Shown here piece after piece: positions 20,461 to 31,049 of a DNA stretch of 64,000 bases (its first letter is position 1; the number at the start of each line of letters is the position of its first letter). Both the position numbers and the translations under genes were made by a program. The DNA comes from Chaunax sp. Z400 (lineage: Eukaryota > Chordata > Actinopteri > Lophiiformes > Chaunacidae), in NCBI GenBank assembly GCA_037577475.1, contig CM075190.1, positions 320,001 to 384,000 of the forward strand. The letters run 5' to 3'. The notes below the pieces were generated by a model, which saw only the letters and a program-made list of their open reading frames with translations, had not been told where the DNA came from and ran no database searches.

Positions 20461-23453
20461 CTTGACCCCTCCCCTGGTCACTTCCCCCGTCTTCGTGTAG
20501 AGCTGCACTCCCTCTGGGTCCTGGATGCAGTGGAGGTGGCGACGCTGGGTCCTCCAGATCTCCCCCATCCTGGCGCGGTCAATCAGCGGGACCCCCATGG
20601 TGTCCACAGCATTCCAGAAGTGATCCAGCACCTCCTGGATCAGACGGTCGGCTTCTGGCTGCGCCCTGATCCGCCGCCGGCAGTGAGGGGCCATCTCAGG
20701 AATGGTCAGGTGGACGATGGCACCCGTCCCCATCTGGGACTGCTTTGCCCTCTTCAGCCGCTCCACATCCTCCCCGTCCCACTCAAAGATGGCAGTGGAC
20801 AGGCGGGACATGAAGGGGCCGTACAGCAGGTGGGCGTCGGTGGTGACGCCCCTCGCGAAGCGTCGCAAGAGGTGCCACACATCCAGGCGGACCATCAGCT
20901 GGTCCCACTCACCAAACATCAGCCCGACCTAACAACGAATCATCAATCGGTCAGTCGTTTTAAATGGCAGCTGCAGTCAGCAGTGTGTCTGTGTGTGAGA
21001 GACGCCACGGTACCTTGGGCTGGTGGTTGCGAGTGCAGCAGTCCCGGTCCACGTAGAGCACCTGAGGGGGTGCCACCCTGGCCTCCCTGTAGCGCCGCAT
21101 GAGCCCCTGCGCCATGGCTACCAGTCCATCCCCCTCGCAGGCGGTGAGGACGGAGATGAGCACCTGCCCGTACTCGTTGCCCACGTTGGTCACCCATCCT
21201 GCTGTCCCAGCGGCCTTACCGGCCAGTTTCTTGGTCATCTGCATGAGACACAGTGAAGAACATTGTCACGTCACACACCGATTATACTTTCAAATAGTAA
21301 ACATTGTCGGACACACTGAGAGCACAATCCATAGAAATGCGTGCATCTTCCTAATCACAGCTCACCTTCTTGGTGGAGTCCAGCTTCAAAATGCTGCCAA
21401 ACACCGAGGTAAGCCTGGCCTTGGTCTCCGGCAGGCGGGCGAGGGCGTCCCGCACGTACACGGAGAGCAGCCAGGACGCAGAGGGCACCGGTGGCATCTT
21501 TGGCAGCTGCTGCAGGTCCTGCTGTTCCGTGACGCCGAGCAACTCCAACACAGAGAGGTAGCGGATGACGCGCCCCGCCCACTCTGAGCTGTGCTGCTCC
21601 CTCAAGGTTTTTCTGAGGCAAGCCGCACTGTTGCCCAAAGTGCGCTCCCTCAAATGCCCCACCACCGCCTTGTCGCAGGACAACCTGAGTGTGTGGTGAA
21701 GAGGTCAATCGTGTGCTATGCTGCAGTAAATAATTGAATGAATAAATAAATACACAAGCCTTCTTATTTCTGCTTACTTGTAGGTCAGGATGGCAGGAAA
21801 CTGCATCTGGTGCCCCAGGTCCAGCTGGTCCATGATATCCTGGGACCAGGCAGCAACCTTGCGCTTACATGACAGGCATTCCAGGTACTCCGTGCCCATG
21901 AAGTACCAGCCTGTCATGTCCAGGACCCTCCGCACCGTCTTGTACAGACCAGCCCCTGTGAGTTTGTGGCCACATCCCTTGCACACAAACCTGCACGCCC
22001 ACATCCTGTAGGGCGCCCACAGGAAGAAGCGTGTGTGAAAAAAGGGATGGCACGAGGCAGGGGGCTGCGCGTACAGGGGCCGGTCTCCTGGGGGGGACCA
22101 CCAGAGATGGAGGTCACTGACGAGGACGGGATGTCCTCCCGCACCTCTGGTGAAGAGAGCTCGGCCCAGCCAGTCCTGCTGCTCCACCGGCAGTGCCTTC
22201 CTCCACTTCTTGGGCAGCAGCTGCAACGTTCACATCGCATCCGTCAGTACTATTTTAAGTACTAATATCATTTTGCTTATTACTAGAAAATTATATCTCA
22301 CCTCTGCACCGGTGGAGGTGGGCTGCGCGAGCTGTTTGGGGGGAGGGGGTCCTGAAGGTCCTGGGCGGGCGACAGGTGCTGCGGCATCCCTGGCAACTGC
22401 AAATTTCAGCCAGTCAGTCAGTCAGTCAGTCAGTCAGCCAGCCAGCCAGTTGAACGACTGACAGGACATGGCGTACAAAAAACCAAAATGCACTCACGCT
22501 GAGAGTCGACCTCCACAGCAGCGGCGACGAGGACGTCGTCCGTCAGGTCACCGGATGCAGCGCCTGCACAAGAAGTGAATGTAGGACTGTATGACATTTG
22601 CACTTTTAACAGGACTCGTGAGACGCCTACACAACAAGGGGAGAGGGTCTTACTGGTCGACGGACGTGCTGTGTCCTGGCGGGCAGGCGGAGTAGCCGCT
22701 GGAACTCTGGCCGCTGCATCCTGGTTGGTGCGACCGACCAAGTACACCTGCAGCTGCTTCAGCCGCGACCCGGCCTGTGGCTTCTGGCGCGTCACCCACT
22801 GCACGTACCTATGGACAAACAGGGCAAACCGAATGAGTGTTTTCTCCATAGTTGACCTGTGAATTTTTACAATTGAAAAATGATGACTTCTCAATACTCA
22901 CGTCCTGCTCTCCCGGTCAGTTGCTTCGTACAGTGAAGCATAGGTCCTGCTGGCGTGCACCCCAAAACCTACGCAACACTTATCCATGCCCCTCACCGAC
23001 TCTGCTCCCTCCCACATCCGCCGCTCCTTCACTGCCACCATGACAGGTGGAAAGAGGGCAGCATAGGAGGTGAGGGCGTTTTTGTTGGCCTCGAGGCGAG
23101 ACTGGGAGGTGCCCCCCCTCCCATCCATCTCCCCCTGATGAGAGACGATGATGCTAACTGCATAGCCAACATCGTTGCTCAATAGCCATTTCAATGTCTG
23201 ACCCCTGTACTGTCCAAACTGGAGCTCTGTTTCACTGAGCACCAGTTCAGGGCAGCCTGGGTCACCTCCCGCAGCCTTGACCTTGGTCACTGCCTCCTCC
23301 CTCACCCTCTCAGGCAGCTTCACCTCGAACGACCTCACAGTGTCTCGGCCACCCTTCTGGGAGGCTTTGACGACGTGTGTCGCCGCGGCAGAAGGCTGCA
23401 AGATCAGGTGGGAGGAGGAAGGCAGGTACCGAAAGGCCGGAGTGGAATCCATT
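20461..23453 (-). CDS. Eight-exon transposase-like protein, best copy (3' truncated, 774 codons)
   Basis: Exons read downward: A 22902-23452 (start ATG, after acceptor TTTGTAG), B 22654-22808, C 22498-22563, D 22302-22396, E 21778-22220, F 21366-21684, G 21014-21238, H 20461-20928. Every junction is GT/AG and phases agree, giving 774 open codons. Exon A has a QFGQYRGQTLKWLLSNDVGY motif. Exon E has a tryptophan-rich stretch (LWWSPPGDRPLY, FFLWAPYRMW) and a likely zinc site, CRFVCKGC then CLSC. Exons G-H have VLYVDRDCC and RLDVWHLLRRF, like the acidic motifs of DDE transposase cores. The zinc region may be Pfam DUF6729, named from memory. Exon H is cut by satellite, so the end of the catalytic core and the C terminus are absent. 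It is either a transposon-derived host gene family or a mobile element; function unknown. Confidence 0.65.
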
Positions 23454-23683
23454 CTACAAATAAGCAGACGACAGGCGCGTTAATTACACACTTTAAGCAT
23501 TACACTCACACATACACAGCATTTATCTTATCAAATGCATTTCACTGTGTCTCTGTGCTCTGTCATTATCCTCTTTTCAAATAAATTCTAGGATTACATC
23601 ACCATGTAATGATCCGTCATGGACAGCAAATCAATACATTCACACAGAGAAATGAGATAGAGCTGACCATGACTTACAGTATT

Positions 23684-23910
23684 ATGTGTGTGTGTGTGTG
23701 TGTGTATATATACACATATATATATACACATACATATATATACACATACATATATATACACATACATATATATACACATACATATATACATATATATATA
23801 CACATACACATATATATACACATACATATACACACACATACATATATACATATATATATACACATACACATATATATACACATACATATACACATACATA
23901 TATATATATA
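23684..23910. repeat. TG/TA/CA compound microsatellite, copy 1
   Basis: A (TG)n run followed by mixed TATATA, CACATACA and TATACACA blocks. The frames through it (Tyr/Ile/His/Thr repeats) are not genes. It lies in the proposed first intron of the eight-exon gene, next to the Tc1-type element. Confidence 0.95.
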
Positions 23911-24601
23911 CAGTACCAGTCAAAAGTTTGGACACACCTTCTCATTCAATGGTTTTTATTTATTTTAATTATTTTCTACATTGTAGATTAATACTGAAGA
24001 CATCGAAACTATGAAAGAACACATATGGAATTATGTAGTAAACAAAAAAGTGTTAAATAAGTCAGAATATGTTTTATATTTTAGATTCTTCAAAGTAGCC
24101 TCCTTTTGCTTTGATGACAGCTTTGCACACTCTTGGCATTCTCTCAGTCAGCTTCATGAGGTCGTCTCCTGGAATGGTTTTGAATTAACAGGTGTGCCTT
24201 GTCAAGAGTCAATTTGTGGAATTACTTGCCTTCTTAATGTGTTTGAGACCATCAGTTGTGTTGTGCAGAGGTAGGGTTAGTACACAGTGGATAGCCCTAT
24301 TTGACTACTGTTGTAATCCATATTATGGCAAGTTCCATTCCAGGAGACGACCTCATGAAGCTGACTGAGAGAATGCCAAGAGTGTGCAAAGCTGTCATCA
24401 AAGCAAAAGGAGGCTACTTTGAAGAATCTAAAATATAAAACATATTCTGACTTATTTAACACTTTTTTGTTTACTACATAATTCCATATGTGTTCTTTCA
24501 TAGTTTCGATGTCTTCAGTATTAATCTACAATGTAGAAAATAATTAAAATAAATAAAAACCATTGAATGAGAAGGTGTGTCCAAACTTTTGACTGGTACT
24601 G
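23911..24601. mobile_element. Internally deleted Tc1-type element (MITE), copy 1
   Basis: 691 bp bounded by CAGTACCAGTCAAAAGTTTG and its complement, with TA on both sides as target duplication. The terminal inverted repeats are 267 bp each (23911-24177 and 24335-24601). The 157-bp centre keeps the 5' leader and the transposase start ATGGCAAG (about 24326). The coding region is gone, so the element cannot move itself. The terminal sequence is that of the Tc1/mariner elements widespread in fish. Confidence 0.92.
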
Positions 24602-25207
24602 TACATATATATATTGTTCATAACTGACTGACTAAGTAATTTCCATTGGAATATTATGCAAAGGCAAGGACACATTTTGTATTGTTCACTTATACTACTG
24701 TATTTTGGATACTGCACAGAGGTGTGGGTTAACACATGAAGGTTTAGTATTTGTCATGTAGAAGTGTTACAGAAAAGAGCAATAACAATTATAAACAAAG
24801 TGAATATCAAAGAGCATACCAGCAGGCTGTTTATAAATTGCTAGAAATAGGTTGACCTGAAGGAAATTTAATTTCAAAAGTCCGTACACGCGTAAAACAT
24901 GAAAGCAGATGTGTATTTTTAAAAAGTACTGTCTGTTCATGAGCGCAAATCCCGCTCTTCAAGCAGTGCATGCAAATGAATGACTGCACACCGGCATATC
25001 GGCCGCTTCAAATATTAAAAGTTCAAATGTTATTTGGTAAATTGGTTCAAATATGATTTGTTAAACTGATACTGTAATGCGCTAGGTAGCTAGCTAGGTA
25101 ACCGTGTCATTACTATTACTGGCTCCGTACTCCGTACTTTCATTTGCCTCGTAGCAAGTACAACACAGCCGACAGACACATTGAATGAGACACAGAACAG
25201 TACTTAC

Positions 25208-25345
25208 ATAACTCGACGACAGAAATGTCTGCGAAAAAGTTGTGGAAATAAAAGTCCTTCTCTCTCAAGCAAGCGCAGCTGAGACGACTGAGGAGAAACG
25301 GCTTCAATCAGGTTCAAATTCAAAGCTGAGTTGGGGGGGCGGGGG
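25208..25345 (-). promoter_or_regulatory. Proposed 5' untranslated exon and core promoter of the eight-exon gene
   Basis: On the minus strand a consensus donor GTAAGT starts at 25207, just after a stretch reading GTCGAGTTAT. The first acceptor downstream that precedes an ATG is TTTGTAG at 23454. A GC-rich box (GGGGGGGCGGGGG, 25333-25345) and CCAAT boxes (25359-25363, 25421-25425) lie upstream on the minus strand. The intron would hold the microsatellite, the Tc1-type MITE and otherwise featureless DNA (24602-25207). Inferred from motifs; no transcript data. Confidence 0.4.
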
Positions 25346-25840
25346 CCCGGAAAGCCAGCCAATCAGAAGTCGTCGGAGCAAGTTAGGCCATCCAGTCAGA
25401 GACAGCGTGTGTTAGGGCAGCCAATCCAGTCAGGGAGCTCGATTACATTGATCTTTGTGGAACGCTACAAGGGGGCTGGGCTTAGAAGTTAGGGAGAGTC
25501 AGAGAACATCGAGACACGGGCGGGGCGGGGGCGGGGGCGGGGCGGGAATCTTCACTGTCCGCCCCGGCGGCCGCCGGCCGCGCGACGGCGGCGGATCCGG
25601 CGTCGCTCCGACGGTACACCACTTTGTAGAAACGTCCGTCCCGTCCCGCGACGGCGAGGCGCCTTCTCCGTCTCGAACGGGACGCCCGGCCTCGAAAGCG
25701 GAACGCACCTGGCTTCTGCGCATCGGAAATGACCCCGCCGGAGCTCTGGAGTCGCCGGAGAGGCGTACCGGGATATGCAAAGTAGCCACGTGCTCTCGTT
25801 GTGCTCCCCTCCCTCACACCGCCGGCCGGCCGGATGGATG
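25321..25840. promoter_or_regulatory. CpG island, copy 1
   Basis: Dense CpG stretch with GC boxes (GGGCGGGG run at ~25517-25546), CCAAT motifs and GGCGGCCGCCGGCCG, in an otherwise AT-rich neighbourhood. It lies upstream of the minus-strand gene and could also drive plus-strand transcription. Compared with block 2, the GC-box run differs by several bases and there is a 4-bp indel near 25680. Confidence 0.7.
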
Positions 25841-25847
25841 AAGAACA

Positions 25848-25947
25848 CATACATACATACATACATACAGACGAGTGGTCCCAACTCGTCTTATGTGCAA
25901 ATACTTTCTTATTTTCCCTATAATATTATCAACTGTATATATTATTG

Positions 25948-26027
<80 letters not shown>
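25848..26027. repeat. (ACAT)n, (TA)n and (GA)n microsatellites, copy 1
   Basis: A short ACAT tetranucleotide run (25848-25869), then about 48 bp of TA (25951-25998), directly followed by about 28 bp of GA. In block 2 the GA run is longer and the TA run slightly shorter. Confidence 0.93.
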
Positions 26028-26028
<1 letters not shown>

Positions 26029-26298
26029 TCTCTACGATATGAGCACTGCCCTTGAAAGACTGATTGCCATTACTACCCCTGACATATCTGACTGAGAAGA
26101 ATCAAGTTCCAACATAAAGTTTGGTATGTAGCATAAAGTATAAACTTACTTTACTATACTTACTTTAGTATAAACTTACTAGTGAGACGGAAGAACACAC
26201 GGGTATGTTTAAAAACAAAAGACACTTTAATGGGACTTTCAACAAAGTATAAAACACACTTTAATATATATATATAAAAATAAATACATAAATACACA

Positions 26299-26676
26299 TC
26301 AATGCAAAGAAAAAATATAAATAAAGGATACAAAATACACAGATAAATAAATGATAAAAAAATAAACACACCAAACGATATAAAATACACAGATAAATAA
26401 ATGATAAAAAAATAAACACACCAAACGATATAAATGATAATAACTTTCAGTCTTTCCCCCCCCCCGTGCTTCCCTTTCCTGTCTCTTCCTTCTTTCCTCT
26501 CTCCTCTTTTTCTTTCTCCTCCTTCTCTCTGCCAGTCTGTGGTCCTTCCTTTTCACTCTCTCTGCTCTCCTCCTTGCCTTCCTCAGTTCTTTCTCCTGCC
26601 GGATTTTTTCTCTCCTCTTCTCCCTTCTCTTTACCCTTTCCTCTTTCCTCTTTTCCTTCCTCCTATACAAGTACAC
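26299..26676 (-). CDS. Lys/Arg/Glu-rich ORF, hypothetical
   Basis: A 125-codon frame: about 75 residues of almost pure Lys/Arg/Glu (RKEKRKEERVKRREKR and similar), likely a charged single helix or nuclear-localisation type tail, then a Tyr/Phe-rich end read from AT-rich repeats. A plausible acceptor (GTACTTGTATAG) sits at its start. A CRE/TATA promoter with a donor lies upstream at 26982-27098, so it could be the last exon of a short gene. Its block-2 counterpart is frameshifted by a 13-bp insertion, and a diverged fragment lies at 18181-18411. It could equally be pyrimidine-rich non-coding DNA. Confidence 0.3.
   Translation of the reverse strand: MYLYRRKEKRKEERVKRREKRREKIRQEKELRKARRRAERVKRKDHRLAERRRRKKKRREERRKRQEREARGGGKTESYYHLYRLVCLFFYHLFICVFYIVWCVYFFIIYLSVYFVSFIYIFSLH
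26331..26430. repeat. 50-bp direct duplication
   Basis: Two adjacent identical 50-bp units containing AGATAAATAAATGATAAAAA and AAACACACCAAACGAT. Present also at 62061-62160. Confidence 0.9.
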
Positions 26677-26981
26677 CAGTACTGTAATGATCTATAGTAG
26701 TACTGTTATTACTACTGTTCTGAAAATGAAAGGAATCTAAAAGTAGATCAGCTGGAGAACAGGTTACACAATGACGTCATCACTGGTAGATATTACAGTG
26801 AAGGCTGCATTTGGAACAGTTAAGCTTCAGAAATGTCAACCCAACATATAAAGAACAAATAGAGCTCCAGTCACAGGAAAACAACACGGACTGTTAGATT
26901 ACAGGATCATAGAGGTTCCACCGGCTCTGAGCTGAAGCCACTTTTTAAGAAGAACACAGTCATGTTCTAAAATGTGTCTTA

Positions 26982-27098
26982 CCAGTGTTCACTGCGTTCA
27001 GCTGCGTGGCAGCAGTCTCTCTGCGGTCACGCTGTCTCGGTTCTGCTCTAACCGGGAGGGACGGGACCTTTATAAAGCAGCACCCAGTGATGACGTCA
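26982..27098 (-). promoter_or_regulatory. CRE/TATA promoter and first-exon donor, copy 1
   Basis: Reading the minus strand: a perfect CRE, TGACGTCA (27091-27098), then a TATA box CTTTATAAAG (27068-27077), then about 85 bases of GC-rich sequence ending in a donor GTAAGA at 26981. Spacing suits a start site near 27040 and a short non-coding first exon. A second TGACGTCA is at 26772-26779 and a half-site TGACGT at ~27185. The TATA string is palindromic; CRE and donor positions set the strand. Confidence 0.5.
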
Positions 27099-27189
27099 AT
27101 AACTCCTCCTATAGGAAAAAAAACACAAACGCGTGTGTTAGGAGAAACGCGAGAGGCATTATTCTAACACGATCGATGTGAAGATGACG

Positions 27190-28984
27190 TATACCCAGAT
27201 AAGACGCATTACAGGCACTGACTTTTCTATGTATTCATGAATCAATCTTAGTCACTTCTGAACTTTGATTATTTTGTTATATGACACCAACGTTGTGTCT
27301 CCAGTGTTAGAAGTAGAACAAGGTGCTCATGTAATTAAATGAGATCTTCTTTATTAATAGCCTTGAGAACTTCTTGTCCATCGTTCTTGTCCAGTTTAAC
27401 TAGTCTTTAGATAAATGTACAGTACATGTATTTCTTTTTTGCTTTACGTCTTTTTGTTTGTTCATGTTTCAAACTAACATTCAAGTCACAGATCTTTTTT
27501 TCACTTTAACATTGTAAGACAGGGTGTTTTTCAAAGTTTTCTTTAATTTCTCAGGTAATCATAATTAATATGATTTCAGTTGTTTTATGTTTAGTTATGT
27601 TTAATGACTCAATTTCCAATATATTTATTGAATTAATCAATGGTCATCTACACACAACAGTTATGGAGAAATCAGACCATAAACGTGGTGTTATATTTAT
27701 CTAAGGATAGCTGTAGGACATCTCACCTGCTTTCACTTAATAAAACTGCCTTCTTAGATTCACTGCAAACTTTACCTGCTGCTTTCATGTATTTTATAGT
27801 TTTTATTCTGTAAGTATTGCACAAACTATTTTCATTCTGTTCTATGAATGCATACATTATGTCGATTGTCTGGGTTTTTCTTTGTTTTGTATGTTGAGCC
27901 ACACCTAAGATGATTTTCTGTTATGAAAGTCAATAAAGTTTCTGATTCTCAAACAATACATATGAATGCAAACCTAATTTTGACTAAATGTGTAGTTTCT
28001 GCTTTTTGGCTAGTATAGACAGTCCGTACACACTGCAGTAAAGCATTCTTTTTTATTCAAAAAAATGTTTTAGATAAATGTAATTTCCAGCTTTTGGCAG
28101 GAGTCAAAGACAATTTGTTGTTGGTTCAAACATAATGATGAATGGACAGCAACATTCCAAGTTATCACCATGTTCTCTTAGTAGTTCATCAAATGTTTAA
28201 CAGATACAAAGCAGAACAAAGAACATTTATTTCTCTTCAGATTCAAGCACTTGTCCTCATATTTAGTGAATCAGTGCCAAACAAACCCCAAACTAGAACA
28301 AAACCACTTTTAGGACTGCGGCTCTAGAGACTGGACATGCATGTAAAAGAAAGGTCACATGTTCACGCCCCATAACATCCATGTCCCCTGGCTTTATATA
28401 ACTCCATCAGCTACACTACATTAAAATGGCACACACACAATAAGAAAGATAAACAACTTAACAGGGTTTATTTGGAACTGATGCTTACATAGATTTCAAA
28501 AGGCTACAATATAATTAATAATCAAAACTGTACACATAAAAACAAAAGCTGACATCCTCTGCAGCTTAATAAAGGACTTTATAATCAGGACCCTCTTTTC
28601 ACAAACTAAAACATTCAGTCTGTCTGTGAAACATCCAAGGAATGAAAATAATACAGAAGAAACTTTTTTTTAAAGAAATACAATGCAATGCAAATACAAT
28701 CCCCACAACAGGCAGCGAGTATCCTCAATTTCTTTAACTATTTTCCTTACAAAAGTATTTGTTCTAAAACTGATGAAAAACCTTCATAGTAGTTCAATGT
28801 GTTAATGAGGAGGTCGTCAAAATCCCAGTTTTACCGGTTTAGTTTGTTTAATGACTGTTCACCCTCCAGATACTCTTAGTAAATAATGATAGTTAAATAA
28901 GAAAACAAAGCGACTACAGCAACACCACTGTTAGCTAAATGCTAGTGTCGGAACCCTAGCATGCTAATAGGAGATACAGACAGA
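27190..28984. other. AT-rich region, no gene recognised
   Basis: No domain-bearing frame, RNA gene or long repeat is evident. An AATAAAG in AAGTCAATAAAGTTTCTG near 27930 resembles a transcript 3' end or a retroelement tail. The first part continues into block 2 up to the window end; the match stops being testable at 28257. Confidence 0.5.
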
Positions 28985-29090
28985 GAGGGGGAGAGAGGGA
29001 GAAAGGTCTCTTTTTGTGAAATGCCTTGAGAAACCCTTTGTTAAGATTTGGCACCATACAAATAAAACTGACTTGACTTGATATTCTGAT
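28985..29090 (+). mobile_element. Fish LINE/SINE-type 3' tail remnant
   Basis: AAATGCCTTGAGA, then GATTTGGCACCATACAAATA and ACTGACTTGACTTGA, resemble the common fish retroelement tail (TTTGGCGCTATATAAATAAA followed by short TTGA repeats), with several mismatches. Only the tail is recognisable. Confidence 0.4.
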
Positions 29091-31049
29091 ATTTAGCAGC
29101 TGATGCTCAGGACAGCTTGCTTTAGCATGTTGGAAAGCTAACATTAAATAGCATTAAGCACAAACAGAGATGCTTGAAGGAAATGCCAGTAGTTCTGCAG
29201 CTATAGCAAACCAAAGTAACAGTAAAACTTAATTTCTGTTGGAGTAAGAAAACTTCCCTGAAAATATGTCATAATAAGGTATGTATGTGTAGCCAGTACT
29301 TGGTGATAATGAGTAACATTAGCTGACATTACAGGTGGACTAGTGGCTATAGCGTTGGAAGACTCTGGGAACAGGTAGGAGGAAATGATTAAACTGATGT
29401 ACAGGATTTAATGAGACTCAGACAAAAGTGCAGTTGGAAAAAGTACCATGTATTAAAGAAGGAATGCAAAAATAAAAATAAACAGTATTTACAAAATCAA
29501 ACGATAGCCATTCAAATTATATTAATACTCAATTCAATATTCATTCAACAATAATCATAGTTCAATTGGCTGCAAAGTTTGTAGCTCCAGCACCAAGGGA
29601 TGTCAGTTATAGTCCAAACGTCATGTAAATCAGTCAGTCAACAAGGGAACGATTGGGCTGGAATGTGTGATGGATTGAATGAGTGAGTGAGTGAGTGAGT
29701 GAGTGAAGGAGGTCAGTCTCTCTCCTATCACCCAGGCAGGCAGGGTGAATGCAACAGGTTTCTTCATAATAGGAGGTGTTCCTGGTCAACAGCTCGCCAT
29801 CCTTTTTCCCCCCCAAGGAAATAAACCTGGCCTGTATAAGCAGACAAGGCCAACTTTAATACACGGATTTGTTAAAACCAAACAAAATACCAAAATACAT
29901 TCAGTGACTTTACAGCTGGGATCACTAGCTTCAAGTTCACACCATTCAGTGATAAATCATCAAGTGTAACTGCTGTCCCTTAAAAGAACAGAATAATTCA
30001 ATGGAATCAATATGATTTAATCAATAATGCTTTTGCACTGGATCATTACGATCCGGATAGAAAAGTTCACTTCTGTTAGCAGACTTAGCGTTAGCCGCTA
30101 GGCTAAGTTAACTAGCGGTAGCTGCTAACAGTTTACGTATCACATACAAACCACTCGTGTCATCATGTGTGCTTCGCAACAACACATAGATAATATTACA
30201 GACAAAACAATCAGACCAATGCAGTAAGAAGGTTCAGCAGTGTTACCTAGGGCGATAGCTGCATGCTAACACAATAGCTTTAGTGCAACTCACCCATTCG
30301 AGAGTTCAGCTCGTTCACGTAATAGCAGTGAGTTAAGTCACAGGACACATCTACAAATCGGCAATAAATTACAATTCCGTACATTGCATGTTCAACAAGT
30401 TTGAAGTTGGAATACACGAATAAAGCATGTTTAATTACCGATCTGCAGCAGCTCTGTTCCCTCACACACCATACACGCCAAGCCATTCATTTCCAATGGT
30501 AAGCAGCTGGCACTACCGGTATAACGCCCTGCGGCTGCTCTGATTCGATGTGGAAAATACCGCGATAGTTCGCCCGAGAACTGGGCAGATACATAACATG
30601 ATAACATAATATACTACGATTGAAATGCATTTAGCATATATTTACATTTTGAATATAGGACCTGGGTTACATATGTATTCCATGTGTAGATAAGGGTAAT
30701 AGTGATTTAAAAAACAACTAAAACAGGGTCCATGATGAATTTAGCAGCCATCTTCACACATTACAGCAGCTGATATTAAAGAAAACAAAAAGACTATAAT
30801 AAGAAAAATGTATTTATATAGAAAAAAAGAAACCAAACTATGATTTTTGACTGCTGTGCTGGTAAATTTAAAAAGGAGCTGTAGCTTTTTTTTATGTGCT
30901 AACAAATTACTCCAGACTGTCAGAAATAAAGGTGTAGCAGATTAAAAAAAGGCTCATCCAGACATTTTTCCTTCAACATAAAAAAGAATGTTTTGTATTT
31001 GCTGTGGAAATGGTTGTGTTAAAACTGATGTCACAACTCCTTTAATATA
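29091..31049. other. Region without recognised gene; (GAGT)n microsatellite
   Basis: Contains a (GAGT)n run at about 29683-29706 and an imperfect hairpin at 30073-30131. The short ORFs found here have no recognisable domain. Nothing else was identified. Confidence 0.5.
30073..30131. repeat. Imperfect inverted repeat (hairpin)
   Basis: Outer arms CTGTTAGCAG and CTGCTAACAG are exact complements, and inner arms CCGCTAG and CTAGCGG likewise, around a 10-base loop. GTTAGC/GCTAAC strings of this type are common in fish DNA, often as degenerate short transposon remnants. Confidence 0.6.

Noticed and set aside
23594..24014. Tyr/Ile/His/Thr-rich ORFs across the TG/TA/CA microsatellite (also 59328-59746)
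   Set aside because: Dinucleotide repeat translations.
25455..25884. ORFs of 74-128 codons on both strands of the CpG island (also near 61187-61610)
   Set aside because: GC-rich DNA lacks stops by composition. Indels between blocks are not multiples of three and change the frames freely.
29634..29969. Short ORFs around the (GAGT)n repeat
   Set aside because: No domain; partly microsatellite translation.
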